Positions 31,847 to 40,596 of a DNA stretch of 64,000 nucleotides are shown here, one piece after another. A model generated the notes under the pieces. That model saw nothing but the letters and a program-made list of their open reading frames with translations. It was not told the DNA's origin and did no database searches. A program made the translations under genes and the position numbers. How positions within the stretch are numbered: the first letter of the stretch is position 1; the number at the start of each line of letters is the position of its first letter. This DNA comes from Pseudonocardia endophytica (GTDB taxonomy: Bacteria; Actinomycetota; Actinomycetes; Mycobacteriales; Pseudonocardiaceae): contig NZ_SMFZ01000002.1 in NCBI RefSeq assembly GCF_004339565.1, forward strand, positions 434,001-498,000, given 5' to 3'.

Positions 31847-33103
31847 TCAGCGCCCCCGCGCCGACACCGCCACCGGGAGGTGCTTGATGCCGTTGATGAA
31901 CATCGACCGGAGCCGGCGCGGCTCGCCGGTCACGGTGACGTCCGGTGTCCGGCGCAGCAGCTCGGTGAACACGGCCGCGATCTCCCGTCGGGCGAGGTGC
32001 GCGCCGAGGCAGAAGTGCGGACCGGGACCCCCGAACCCGACGTGCGGGTTCGGCGAGCGGCGGACGTCGAAGCGGTCCGGGTCGGTGAAGTACTGCGGGT
32101 CCCGGTTCGCGGCCCAGTAGAACAGCGCCACCTTCGCGTCCACGGGCAGCTCGGTACCGCCGAGCACGGCCGGCTCGGACAGCGTGCGGCGCATGTAGAT
32201 GACCGGAGAGGCCCACCGGACGATCTCCTCGACGGCGCCCGGTGTCACGCCGTCCGGGTCGGCCAGCCACGCGGCGCGCTGGTCCGGGTTCTCGGTGAGC
32301 AGCTGCAGGCCCCAGCTGATCGCGTTCCGGGTGGTCTCGTTGCCGGCGACGACGAGCAGGATGAAGAAGCTCGCGAGCTCGTCCGGGGTCAGCCGCTCGC
32401 CGTCGATCTCGGCGTTGACCAGCGCCGACGTCACATCGCCGGTCGGCGTGGCTTCGCGGGCGCGACCCATCTCCCGCATCAGCTCGGCCAGCTCGGCACC
32501 CGCCCGGAGCAGCGCCCCGACGATGTCGCCGGAGTCCGGCACGTACTCCGGGTCGGCCGCCCCGAGGATGACGTTCGTGCGGTCGTAGACGAACCGGTAC
32601 TGGCTCCGCGGCACGCCCATCATCTCGCAGATGACGGTCAGCGGGAGCCGGGCGGAGATCGTCTCGACGGCGTCGCACTCCCCGGCGTCCACCAGGTCGT
32701 CGACGATCGACGCGGCCGTCCGGTCCACGACCTCGGCCAGGTCCTGCAGCCGGCGCGGGGTGAAGCCGCGGGAGACGATCCGGCGCAGCCGCGCATGCCG
32801 CGGGTCGTCGGTGTTGATCATCGAGCCGAAGAACTCGGTGAACTCCGGCGGGGTGTCCGCGACCGACGTCGCTCCCGATCCGGAACGGAACACGCCGGGC
32901 GTGCGGCTGGCCGTCGCGATGTCGTCCAGGCGGGTCAGCGCGTAGAAGCCGTCGCCGGGGTCGACGAACGCCGACGGCGGCTGCTCGAACCACGGGACGC
33001 CGCTCTCGGCCCGCAGCGCAGCGAATCCCGCGGCGCGCTCGACGATCGGGGCCGTCCAGAAGCCGTCGAGATCGGACAGGTCGGCCGCGTGCTGAATCGG
33101 CAT
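31847..33103 (-). CDS. Cytochrome P450
   Basis: 418-residue soluble bacterial P450. I-helix oxygen motif LLVVAGNETTRNAIS, ExxR in EEIVRW-SPV, and the haem loop FGGPGPHFCLGAHLAR with the axial Cys. Closest by eye to the actinobacterial CYP124/125/142/268-like group that hydroxylates steroid or branched lipid chains; substrate not assignable. It lies 36 bp after the large LuxR regulator gene on the same strand and may be controlled with it. The redox partners are not encoded nearby. Confidence 0.92.
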   Translation of the reverse strand: MPIQHAADLSDLDGFWTAPIVERAAGFAALRAESGVPWFEQPPSAFVDPGDGFYALTRLDDIATASRTPGVFRSGSGATSVADTPPEFTEFFGSMINTDDPRHARLRRIVSRGFTPRRLQDLAEVVDRTAASIVDDLVDAGECDAVETISARLPLTVICEMMGVPRSQYRFVYDRTNVILGAADPEYVPDSGDIVGALLRAGAELAELMREMGRAREATPTGDVTSALVNAEIDGERLTPDELASFFILLVVAGNETTRNAISWGLQLLTENPDQRAAWLADPDGVTPGAVEEIVRWASPVIYMRRTLSEPAVLGGTELPVDAKVALFYWAANRDPQYFTDPDRFDVRRSPNPHVGFGGPGPHFCLGAHLARREIAAVFTELLRRTPDVTVTGEPRRLRSMFINGIKHLPVAVSARGR

Positions 33104-33139
33104 CGTCGCCGCTCCCTCGTCCTCGTGGATCGTCCGGTC

Positions 33140-36100
33140 CTACGTAGCACGACCGGCCCGCCGCGTCGATCCGTCGCCCGCGACCAGCAGCCCGCGCTCG
33201 TAGGCGAGGGACACCGCCTCCGCGCGCCCCGCCGCACCCAGCTTCGCCATCAGCCGGGACAGGTGGACGCTGACCGTCTTCTCGCTGATGAACAGTTCCT
33301 CGCCGATGCGCCGGTTGGTCAACCCGAGCGCGACCTGCTCGAGCACGGCGTGCTCGCGGGGGGTGAGCGGGCCCGTCGTGACGTCACCGACCACCGGACG
33401 GCCGGCGTCGCCGACCGCACGGTCCGCGGCCGCGCGGATCGCGGTGCCGGACTGCGCCGCGAGAGCGGCCACCGCGCCGGACAGTGGACGCGCACCCAGC
33501 TCGTCGGCCACGGCCGCGGCGGCCCGCAGGTCCTCGGCCGCGGCGCGGCGCAGATCGGCCGGGTCCGCAGGCCGGTCCGGGTCGCGGCCGGCGTCCGTCC
33601 GCCTGCCCGCGGACCCGTTCGCGGCGGCTCTCCCGGCACGTGCGAGCAACGCCTCCGCGCGGCGGTGGCGGGCCTGGGCCTCGCGGTACCGGTCGCCGTA
33701 GCCGAACCCGTCGACGACGGCGGTCCACGCGTCGGGGGACGGCACGTCGTGCACGCGGGTGTGCTCGGCGCGCGCCTGGAGCAGCCACGCGCGGCCCTCC
33801 GGCCCGATCGCCGTGCCGCGGGGGAGCCCGCGTTCCGCGACCGTCTCCACGGAGTGGAGCAGCGCGTCGGCCTCGGCGCGGAACCGGTCCGCGTCGGCGG
33901 GGTGCGCGGCCGCCCGGTCGGCGAGTGCAGCGATCCCGAGCGCGCTCAGCACCAGCTCGCCCAGGTGGTACGGCACCTCCAGCCGCAGGCGCCGGAGCGC
34001 GGCGTCCACCCGTTCCGTGGCCGTCGTGGGGTCCGACCGCCACAATGCGCACTCGGCGCCGGCCTGACCGAGCAGCAGGGCCGTCTGGTCGTGCATCGGC
34101 TCCACGGTGCCGAGAGAACGGATCCGGGCCTCGGCGTCGTCGAGCTCGCCGCGCGCCACCGACACGAGCAGGCCGGCCGCGGCGACGAGCCCGGCCACAC
34201 CCGCGGACACGGCCGGACCGACGGACGCCGCGATCCGGCCGGCGACGTCCCACTCACCGCGCTGGAACGCGACCCGCAGGTGACCGACCTTGTGGTCCAG
34301 CCCGTACCCGCCCCAGCTGATCCCGTAGTCGGCGGCGCGGCTCTCTCCCGAGGCGAACTCCTGCTGCGCGGCGTCCAGCATGCCGTCCTCCAGGAACGAG
34401 ACCCCGCGGTTCCACATCGTCCGCAGCTCGACCATCGGATTGCCGGACGCGGCGGCCAGCGTGACGGCCTCGGCGAGCAGCGTGCGGGCCCCTTCCGCTC
34501 CGCCGTCGATCTGGGCGTGGAACGCGCACGTGATCAACGCGTCGGCCTCTGCGGCGAGTACGTCGCGGCGGGTCGCCTCGTCCGGTGCGCCGGCCTCCAG
34601 TACCGCCCGCGCGACGACGGCGGCCCGTTCGGCGTGCGCACGGCTCGGCTCGAGCAGGTCGAACCGGAGCGCCGCGCGTCCGGCGACGGCGTGCGCCCAC
34701 GCGAGATCGGGGCCGGGGGCGTCGCCCTCGAGCAGGGCGACCGCCTCGTCGGTGACCGTGACGGTCTCCTCCATCAGCGCGCCGACGTCCAACAGCCGCA
34801 ACGCATACCGGATCCGGGCGTCCGCGCGGTCCAGACGGTCACCGAGCGCGTCGGCGAGCTCCACGGCCCTGCGGCCCAGCGCCGCTCCGCGCTCCGGATC
34901 GCCCGATGCACTCGCCGCCCACGCCGCCTCCCGGGTGAGCCGCGTCTCCGGCGCGCCCGCGACGGACTCGGGGTCCTCGACGGCGGGCCAGATCTCCAGT
35001 GCCCGCTCCAGATGCAGCAGCATCTCGGCCGGCCCGCCCCGGCGTGCCGCCTCGGATGCCGCCCGTACGGACGCGGCCAGCGCCCGTGGCAGGTCGTGCG
35101 CGGCGAACGCGTGGCGGGCGAGGTCCGCGGCCGCGCCGGGCTCGTCGGGGCGTTCGGCCAGGAGATCCGCGAACCGGGCGTGCAGCCTGCTCCGCTCGCC
35201 CGGCAGCAGGTCGTCGTGCACGGCCTCCCGCAGCAGCGCGTGCCGGAACGAGTAGGCGTCCTGACCGTCCGGGACGAGGACGTGGTGCACGACCGCCTCG
35301 CGCAGCGCGGCCTCCAGCTCGTCGACGCCGAGTCCGGACGCGGCGGCGAGCAATTCGTGACGCACGCTCCGGTCGGCCACCGAGGCGACCCGCAGCACCG
35401 CGCGGGCCGGGGCGGACAGCTGCTCGCTGCGCGCCAGCAGGAGCTCGGCGAGCCCGTCCGGCAGGCCGCCCGACCCGCTGCTCCCCGAACACCCGGCGGC
35501 GACGAGCTCCTCGGCGAAGAACGCGTTCCCCTCGCTGCGGTCCGCGATCCGCGCCACCTCGTCGGTGGTCGCGGCGTCACCGCTGAGGGCGCGGACCAGC
35601 TCCCGGGTGCGGTCCAGGTCCAGCGGGGCCAGGTCCAGCCGGGTCACGGCGGGCAGGCGGGCGAGCTCTGCGAGGACCGGCCGCAGGGGGTGCCTGCGGT
35701 GGAGGTCGTCCGAGCGGTAGGTGCCGACGACCGCCAGGTGCTGGGCGTCGAGACGGGACAGCAGGAAGGCGAGCAGCTCGCGGGTCGACCGGTCGGCCCA
35801 GTGCAGGTCCTCGACGGCGAGCAGCAACGGGCGTTCGCCGCCCGCAGCGGTGAGCGCCGACAACATCCCGTCGAACAGCTGCAGACGGCCGAGCTCCCGG
35901 TCCGGTGGACGGTCGACCGCCGGGTCCGGCTCGGCCTCCAGCCACGGCGCCAGCCTGCGCAGTGCGGGCCACCGGTCCAGCAGGTCCGGCAGCGGTCCGC
36001 GCAGCGCGGACAGCGCCTCGGTGAACGGGAGGTACGGCAGCGACGCGTCCCCGATGTCCAGGCACCGCCCGACGACGACGTGCGCGTCCCCCGCGGCGCC

Positions 36101-36268
36101 GGCCAGCTCGGCCACGAGCCGGGACTTGCCCACCCCTGCGTCCCCGGACAGCAGCACGGCGCCCGCCCGCCCGGACCGCGCCCGGTCCAGCACGGCCAGC
36201 AGCTCGGCCCGTTCGGCGTCCCGCCCGACCAGGCCGATCCCCGCTCCCGGTCTCGGCACGGCGGTCAT
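33140..36268 (-). CDS. Large ATP-binding LuxR-type (LAL) transcriptional regulator
   Basis: 1042 residues. N-terminal AAA domain: Walker A LSGDAGVGKSRLVAELAG near residue 40 and Walker B PLLLAVEDLHWAD near 130. A long helical, Ala-rich TPR-like middle is followed by a C-terminal LuxR HTH (PLTPREHAVLEQVALGLTNR and FISEKTVSVHLSRLMAKLGA). LAL regulators respond to ligands such as maltose or to secondary-metabolite cues. The open frame extends 46 codons further upstream, but MTAVPRPGAGIGLVGRDAE is the normal family N-terminus. Next downstream gene is the P450. Confidence 0.92.
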   Translation of the reverse strand: MTAVPRPGAGIGLVGRDAERAELLAVLDRARSGRAGAVLLSGDAGVGKSRLVAELAGAAGDAHVVVGRCLDIGDASLPYLPFTEALSALRGPLPDLLDRWPALRRLAPWLEAEPDPAVDRPPDRELGRLQLFDGMLSALTAAGGERPLLLAVEDLHWADRSTRELLAFLLSRLDAQHLAVVGTYRSDDLHRRHPLRPVLAELARLPAVTRLDLAPLDLDRTRELVRALSGDAATTDEVARIADRSEGNAFFAEELVAAGCSGSSGSGGLPDGLAELLLARSEQLSAPARAVLRVASVADRSVRHELLAAASGLGVDELEAALREAVVHHVLVPDGQDAYSFRHALLREAVHDDLLPGERSRLHARFADLLAERPDEPGAAADLARHAFAAHDLPRALAASVRAASEAARRGGPAEMLLHLERALEIWPAVEDPESVAGAPETRLTREAAWAASASGDPERGAALGRRAVELADALGDRLDRADARIRYALRLLDVGALMEETVTVTDEAVALLEGDAPGPDLAWAHAVAGRAALRFDLLEPSRAHAERAAVVARAVLEAGAPDEATRRDVLAAEADALITCAFHAQIDGGAEGARTLLAEAVTLAAASGNPMVELRTMWNRGVSFLEDGMLDAAQQEFASGESRAADYGISWGGYGLDHKVGHLRVAFQRGEWDVAGRIAASVGPAVSAGVAGLVAAAGLLVSVARGELDDAEARIRSLGTVEPMHDQTALLLGQAGAECALWRSDPTTATERVDAALRRLRLEVPYHLGELVLSALGIAALADRAAAHPADADRFRAEADALLHSVETVAERGLPRGTAIGPEGRAWLLQARAEHTRVHDVPSPDAWTAVVDGFGYGDRYREAQARHRRAEALLARAGRAAANGSAGRRTDAGRDPDRPADPADLRRAAAEDLRAAAAVADELGARPLSGAVAALAAQSGTAIRAAADRAVGDAGRPVVGDVTTGPLTPREHAVLEQVALGLTNRRIGEELFISEKTVSVHLSRLMAKLGAAGRAEAVSLAYERGLLVAGDGSTRRAGRAT

Positions 36269-36320
36269 CGTGGCACGGCCCACCGACAGTTCCGGCCGGA
36301 TATCGCCAGCGGAGAACGGA

Positions 36321-36494
36321 TCAGGCGCAGCGCCCGACCTGCTCGGCGACGGTGAGGCGGGTACCGGCTCGTGCGCGACGGGCCCTGCGCGCCGCCCGCA
36401 TCGCACGCGCCGCCGTGCGGGCGAGGCGGAACGACTCCGCCTCGGTCGTGTACCTGTCCCGCCGCTCGGCGACGAGTGCGGTCAGGGCGTCCAT
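36321..36494 (-). CDS. Small Arg/Ala-rich hypothetical protein (57 aa)
   Basis: From MDALTALVAERRDRYTTEAE to VAEQVGRCA. One predicted helix that is strongly basic. Ribosome binding site is weak and an upstream GTG (VNVVLTNEIP) is possible. 52 bp from the LAL regulator's start, same strand. Could be spurious. Confidence 0.35.
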   Translation of the reverse strand: MDALTALVAERRDRYTTEAESFRLARTAARAMRAARRARRARAGTRLTVAEQVGRCA

Positions 36495-36672
36495 CGGGAT
36501 CTCGTTGGTCAGCACGACGTTCACGCTCGTCCTGAGGGGTGCCCCGGCGGATCCGACGATCACGCACGTCCGGCGCTCCCCGGGGCGCGCGGGGTAAGGG
36601 GTGTCCCTCAGTCCGCCCGGTGGGTCGAGGGCTGACCGATCATGGCGCGCGGAGCGGGGCGTCAGCGTGGCT

Positions 36673-36734
36673 TGATCGGCGGAAATGGCTGGACTGCGCC
36701 ACCGGCGGCGCACCCCGACCGGTTCCGCCGATCA
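36673..36734. terminator. Long interrupted hairpin downstream of rpmF
   Basis: TGATCGGCGGAA (36673-36684) and TTCCGCCGATCA (36723-36734) are perfect 12-bp inverted repeats that enclose a second stem (TGCGCC/GGCGCA). It lies 63 bp after the cysteine-free L32 gene and is the only structure seen in the ~300-bp gap 36495-36797. Confidence 0.5.
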
Positions 36735-36797
36735 TGGACCAGGGCGAGCGGGCGGCGTCAGGTCGGGAGCGCGCGGGCGTCGGGAGCCGGGCGGGCG

Positions 36798-36971
36798 TCA
36801 TGAGCCGGGCGGAGGGAGGAGGCCGCGGCGATAGGCCGGGACGAGGTTGCGGGGCACGAGGTGCTTGCGCCCGTCGAGCGTCACGGGCACCAGGTCCGGG
36901 CGTGCGGCCTTCCACCGCGCACGACGGGTACGGGTGTTCGCGCGGGACAGGCGCCGTTTCGGAACGGCCAT
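36798..36971 (-). CDS. rpmF: Ribosomal protein L32, zinc-independent (cysteine-free) paralogue
   Basis: 57 residues starting MAVPKRRLSRANTRTRRARWK. The zinc-ribbon cysteines of the standard L32 are absent (no Cys at all), which marks it as a C-minus paralogue made when zinc is scarce so that zinc bound in C-plus ribosomal proteins is released. AAGGAG before the ATG. Its start overlaps the stop of the mrf-like gene by one base, so the two are co-translated behind a Zur-like box. The C-plus L32 is elsewhere. Confidence 0.92.
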   Translation of the reverse strand: MAVPKRRLSRANTRTRRARWKAARPDLVPVTLDGRKHLVPRNLVPAYRRGLLPPPGS

Positions 36972-38218
36972 CAGCGTTCTCCTTCGTCGAGTCGTCCGGT
37001 CGCGTCGGACCGGGCCGGTAGGGGATCGGCGCACGGCTCGTCGTGCACGTGACCGAACGGGTCGGGCAGGTCCGCCCAGGACGCTCGGCCGAGGGCCAGC
37101 TCGTCGTCGGTCAGGAGCGCGGAACGCAGTGCGTCCTCGATCTCCGACGGGACGGCGCGGTGACACAGCACGACGACGTCCTGTGCCCGGTCGCCCCACC
37201 GCGGGTGCCACGCCAGGGACGCGAGGGCGCGCCGGTCGTCGTCCACCGCGTCCCACGCGGCGGCGTCACGCTCGGCCAGCCACTCGCCCGCCTGCGCGAT
37301 CCGCAGCCCACCGCCCGCGCTCTCCAGCCACAGCACCGCGTCCGGACGGGTCGCCAGCCAGATCCGTCCGCGGGACCGGACCACGCCGTCGAGCAGGTGG
37401 TCGAGCGCGTCGTGCAGCCGCTCCGGGTGGAACGGCCGGCGCGCGGCGAACACGAGCGTGCGTACGCCGGCGTCGGACTCCAGTGGAGGGGCGCCGCGCA
37501 GGAGCGGGTCGTGCACGCCGCCCGGGACGCCGCGACGGGCCCCGGCGGGGAGGGCGGGGGAGAACACGTCGGCCGGCTCGAGGCCGGTCAGCCGGATCCG
37601 CGGTGCCAGCGGCGCGAGCCGGTCGAGCACGGCGTTCGCCCTGGCGAGCTCCCAGGCGTCCGGGGCGGCCGGAACGGTGACCAGCACGTCGGCGAACTCC
37701 GCCTGACCGACGGCCACCTGGGCGACCGTGCGCTCGTCGTCGGGCACTGTGGACAGCCCGCGCTCGGGGAGGGTGTCGTCGCCGGTCGCGTCGTCGAGCC
37801 AGCGCACCGGTTCGACGACCGTGACGACGCCGCGCAGCGACACCAGGTCGGTCACGGTCGGGCCACCGGGGGTGGCCGCCACCGCACCGAGCGCCCAGCA
37901 GACCGCCTCCGGCTCCAGCGCGGGGTCGAGGTGCAGCACGATCCGGCGGACCCGGCCGGCCAGCCGCGTGACGGTCGGCAGCACGTCCTCGCGGATCGTG
38001 CAGCTCACGCACCCGTGGGCGAGCTCGAGCAGCGACCGGCCGTCGGACCCGCCGACGCGCAGGCGCCGGTGCACCCGACCGCGTCGCAGATCCCGCAGGT
38101 CGTGATGCAGCACGACGAGCGCCGGGTCCCGTTCCAGCAGCCGCCCGGCGGCTGCTTCCGTCCCGTCCCTGTCCAGGCCCACGAGCACCACGAGCTCCGT
38201 CCGTTCCCGCTCCGCCAC
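36971..38218 (-). CDS. mrf: Mrf-type GTPase-like protein (ribosome-hibernation factor recruiter), zinc regulon
   Basis: 415-residue CobW/G3E-related protein. ELAHGCVSCTIREDVLPTVTRL carries the Cys70/Cys73 pair and, with RIVLHLDPALEPEAVCWALG, matches mycobacterial Mrf (MPY recruitment factor), which brings the hibernation factor to C-minus ribosomes under zinc starvation. The usual Walker A GxxxxGKT is degenerate here (VGLDRDGTEAAAG, no Lys). GTG at 38218 is chosen: GGGAGG lies 6 bp upstream, whereas an upstream ATG at 38281 sits inside the Zur-like box. First gene of the mrf-rpmF operon. A plain zinc metallochaperone is the alternative. Confidence 0.85.
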   Translation of the reverse strand: MAERERTELVVLVGLDRDGTEAAAGRLLERDPALVVLHHDLRDLRRGRVHRRLRVGGSDGRSLLELAHGCVSCTIREDVLPTVTRLAGRVRRIVLHLDPALEPEAVCWALGAVAATPGGPTVTDLVSLRGVVTVVEPVRWLDDATGDDTLPERGLSTVPDDERTVAQVAVGQAEFADVLVTVPAAPDAWELARANAVLDRLAPLAPRIRLTGLEPADVFSPALPAGARRGVPGGVHDPLLRGAPPLESDAGVRTLVFAARRPFHPERLHDALDHLLDGVVRSRGRIWLATRPDAVLWLESAGGGLRIAQAGEWLAERDAAAWDAVDDDRRALASLAWHPRWGDRAQDVVVLCHRAVPSEIEDALRSALLTDDELALGRASWADLPDPFGHVHDEPCADPLPARSDATGRLDEGER

Positions 38219-38265
38219 CGGCGACCTCCCGATCGTCTCCGCCTTGCCGACCGGCGTATCGTAAA

Positions 38266-38280
38266 CGAAAACGATTGTCA
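38266..38280 (-). promoter_or_regulatory. Zur-like box before mrf-rpmF
   Basis: On the minus strand TGACAATCGTTTTCG, a 7-1-7 imperfect palindrome close to the actinobacterial Zur consensus TGAAAATGATTTTCA. It lies 47 bp before the GTG of mrf and is AT-rich in a very GC-rich context. Predicts repression by Zur with zinc bound. Confidence 0.72.
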
Positions 38281-38575
38281 TCGTAGACGGAGGTTCCCAC
38301 GGCACGCGGTACCGAGTTCCGTCCCGGTCGTCCGGATGCGGTCGACGGGTAGTGGCCGCCGAGCGAGAACCGGCACGTCCGGCTCCGCCTCTCGACGGAG
38401 GGGGTCGGGGCCGTCGACAAGATCGGGACCGAGGCCGCAGTGGCCAGCGTGCGAGCGGGCGGCGGACACGCCTGACCCGGTGGACGGCGGGCCGGCAACC
38501 CGGTGTCGGGCCGCCGGAACACGTGTGTAGAGTTGTGTCGGCCCGCCGGGGAGTGCGCTCCCCGGCAGGACTGCC

Positions 38576-38648
38576 GCCCCCTTAGCTCAGTCGGCAGAGC
38601 GTCTCCATGGTAAGGAGAAGGTCTACGGTTCGATTCCGTAAGGGGGCT
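38576..38648 (+). tRNA. tRNA-Thr (GGU)
   Basis: Acceptor arms GCCCCCT and AGGGGGC pair; anticodon loop ATGGTAA has GGT at 38609-38611; T-loop GGTTCGATTCC. CCA not encoded. A TAGAGT at 38528-38533 may be its -10 box. Confidence 0.96.
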
Positions 38649-38674
38649 CTGGCGGAGCGCGCTGAGCTTCGCAT

Positions 38675-38750
38675 GGCGGTGTAGCTCAGTCGGTAGAGCA
38701 AACGGCTCATAATCGTTGTGTCGCCGGTTCAAGTCCGGCCACCGCTACCA
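38675..38750 (+). tRNA. tRNA-Met (CAU), elongator type
   Basis: Acceptor GGCGGTG pairs with CACCGCT (one G-U). Anticodon loop CTCATAA with CAT at 38708-38710. T-arm CCGGTTCAAGTCCGG. CCA is encoded (38748-38750). The paired first acceptor bases exclude an initiator. Confidence 0.95.
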
Positions 38751-38790
38751 CACCGACGAGACACGACGTACCTGCTGGGAGGCACCCGCG

Positions 38791-38958
38791 ATGGCCAAGG
38801 CCACTGACGTACGGCCGAAGATCACTCTGGCCTGCGAGGAGTGCAAGAACCGGAACTACATCACCAAGAAGAACCGGCGCAACGACCCGGACCGCTTGGA
38901 GATCAAGAAGTTCTGCCGGAACTGCGGCACGCACCGGGCGCACCGCGAGACTCGCTGA
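38791..38958 (+). CDS. rpmG: Ribosomal protein L33 (zinc-binding type)
   Basis: 55 residues with the two zinc-knuckle halves CEEC and CRNC, so this is the C-plus form, in contrast to the cysteine-free L32 1.8 kb away. GGGAGG precedes the ATG. It follows tRNA-Thr and tRNA-Met and leads directly into hadA, as in mycobacteria (rpmG2-hadABC). Confidence 0.95.
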   Translation: MAKATDVRPKITLACEECKNRNYITKKNRRNDPDRLEIKKFCRNCGTHRAHRETR

Positions 38959-38961
38959 CCG

Positions 38962-39411
38962 TTGCCCGACGCCTCATGGGTCGGGCACGTCTCCGAACCC
39001 GCCGGCCCGTACCAGGTCGGTCGCGAGAAGGTGCGCGAGTTCGCCATCGCGATCGGTGACGACTGCCCGCTGAGCCACGACCCCGACGCCGCCCGCACCG
39101 CCGGGCACCCGGACGTCATCGCGCCGCCGACGTTCCCGACGGTGTTCACCATGCCGGTGATCGAGTCGTTCCTGCGTCGTCCCGCGCTGGAGTGGGACTA
39201 CACGCGCATGGTCCACGGCGACCAGTCGATCGCGTTCCACCGGCCGATCCACGCCGGGGACGAGCTGACCACCGTGATCCACGTCGACGACCTGCGCACC
39301 CGGGCCGGCAGCCACATGCTCACGTTGCGCTGCGAGGTCACCGACGACGCAGGGGAACCGGTCGCCACGACGCGCTCGATGCTGGTCACCGCGGCCGAGG
39401 ACGCGTCGTGA
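38962..39411 (+). CDS. hadA: (3R)-hydroxyacyl-ACP dehydratase subunit HadA-like
   Basis: 149-residue FAS1-like single-hotdog protein. EPAGPYQVGREKVREFAIAI near the N-terminus and HGDQSIAFHRPIHAGDEL are the family hallmarks; HadA is the substrate-holding subunit that pairs with HadB. The only start in the right place is a TTG 3 bp after the rpmG stop, an unusual start codon that implies translational coupling. In mycobacteria HadAB dehydrates intermediates in mycolate elongation; in a Pseudonocardia-like host without confirmed mycolates the role may be general fatty acid or polyketide chain dehydration. Confidence 0.87.
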   Translation: MPDASWVGHVSEPAGPYQVGREKVREFAIAIGDDCPLSHDPDAARTAGHPDVIAPPTFPTVFTMPVIESFLRRPALEWDYTRMVHGDQSIAFHRPIHAGDELTTVIHVDDLRTRAGSHMLTLRCEVTDDAGEPVATTRSMLVTAAEDAS

Positions 39412-39839
39412 CGGACTTCGCCGCCGTCGAGAAGGGACACGAGCTGCCCCCGATCACCGTGCACCTCACGCGCGCGGACCTCGTCCGCTACGCGGGCGCC
39501 TCCGGCGACCGCAACCCGATCCACTGGAGCGACCGTGTGGCCACCGGGGCCGGGCTGCCCGGGGTGATCGCGCACGGGATGCTCACGATGGCGTTGGCCG
39601 GCCGGGTCGTCACGAACTGGACCGGCGACCCGTCGTCGGTCCGCAGCTACGGGACGCGCTTCACGCGGCCGGTCGTCGTCCCGGACGACGACGAGGGCGC
39701 CGAGGTCGAGCTGACCGGCACCGTCTCGAACGTCGAGGACGACGACGGCACGCGCGTCGCGACCGTCGACCTCGCCGCCCGGTTCGACGGCAAGACGGTC
39801 CTGGGCCGCGCCAGGGCCGAGGTCGTCCTGCCCTCCTGA
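39408..39839 (+). CDS. hadB: (3R)-hydroxyacyl-ACP dehydratase subunit HadB-like (MaoC domain)
   Basis: 143 residues with the hydratase-2 motif YAGASGDRNPIHWSD that contributes the catalytic Asp and His, and GLPGVIAHGMLTMALAG. GTG start overlaps the hadA stop by 4 bp. It is the catalytic partner of HadA. No hadC follows; tRNA-Trp begins about 100 bp on. Confidence 0.9.
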   Translation: MTDFAAVEKGHELPPITVHLTRADLVRYAGASGDRNPIHWSDRVATGAGLPGVIAHGMLTMALAGRVVTNWTGDPSSVRSYGTRFTRPVVVPDDDEGAEVELTGTVSNVEDDDGTRVATVDLAARFDGKTVLGRARAEVVLPS

Positions 39840-39945
39840 CGTCGTTCGGGGGGCCGCGCGGTCGGGCGTCCGGGCGCGTGCCGTACACTCGACGGGTCGG
39901 GCACGCCGGACTATCCGGTGTGCTCATCCCGCAATGCGGGCGCGT

Positions 39946-40021
<76 letters not shown>

Positions 40022-40154
40022 CTGCGCGGTACGGCGCCGGAACCTCCGGAACCCGCCCGACGGGCGGGTGTGCCGGGGCCGGTGGTGTGAGGACGAACGA
40101 CGACGTGGACCGAGGACGGGTGAGCCGAGACCGTCCCGGGCGGAGGGCGTGGAC

Positions 40155-40523
40155 GTGACTGACGAACGCGATCCGGAGCGGTCCGGGCGGGAACGCCCGC
40201 GCACCGCGGCGGACCGGCGTGGGCAGCGCGCCCGGCGCTCCCAGCAGCAGCGCGACGAGGCGACCGGGCGGACCGCGGGGAAGGGCCAGGCGACACCGTC
40301 GCGGAGCTCGTCGGCCACCGCGACGAAGGCTTCCCCGCCCGCCCGGCTGCTGCGGTTCCTCCGCGAGGTCGTGGCCGAGCTGCGGAAGGTCATCTGGCCG
40401 ACCCGGCCGCAGATGGTGACCTACACGATCGCGGTGCTGGTCTTCGTCTCGTTCATGGTCGCGCTCGTGTTCGCCCTGGACAGCCTGTTCGCCGAGGGTG
40501 TGTCCCTGCTGTTCGGCAACTAG
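40155..40523 (+). CDS. secE: Preprotein translocase subunit SecE
   Basis: 122 residues. The charged N-terminal extension (~65 residues, Arg/Gln-rich) is followed by the conserved amphipathic helix FLREVVAELRKVIWPTRPQM and a single membrane segment (TIAVLVFVSFMVALVFALD). Component of the SecYEG channel. GTG start with CGGAGGG 7-8 bp upstream; another GTG two codons earlier is possible. Followed by nusG. Confidence 0.94.
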   Translation: MTDERDPERSGRERPRTAADRRGQRARRSQQQRDEATGRTAGKGQATPSRSSSATATKASPPARLLRFLREVVAELRKVIWPTRPQMVTYTIAVLVFVSFMVALVFALDSLFAEGVSLLFGN

Positions 40524-40596
40524 CCGGCGGCCCGTACCCACCACCTGAACAGCGACCGGTGACGCGCACGACACCGACGAAGGAAGCGAGAAGGAC

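Noticed and set aside
31841..36355. 1504-residue open frame on the plus strand
   Set aside because: It is antisense to a P450 with a full haem motif and to a LAL regulator with Walker and HTH motifs. Its own translation is Arg/Gly/Gln-rich with no domain, as expected for a GC-rich shadow frame.
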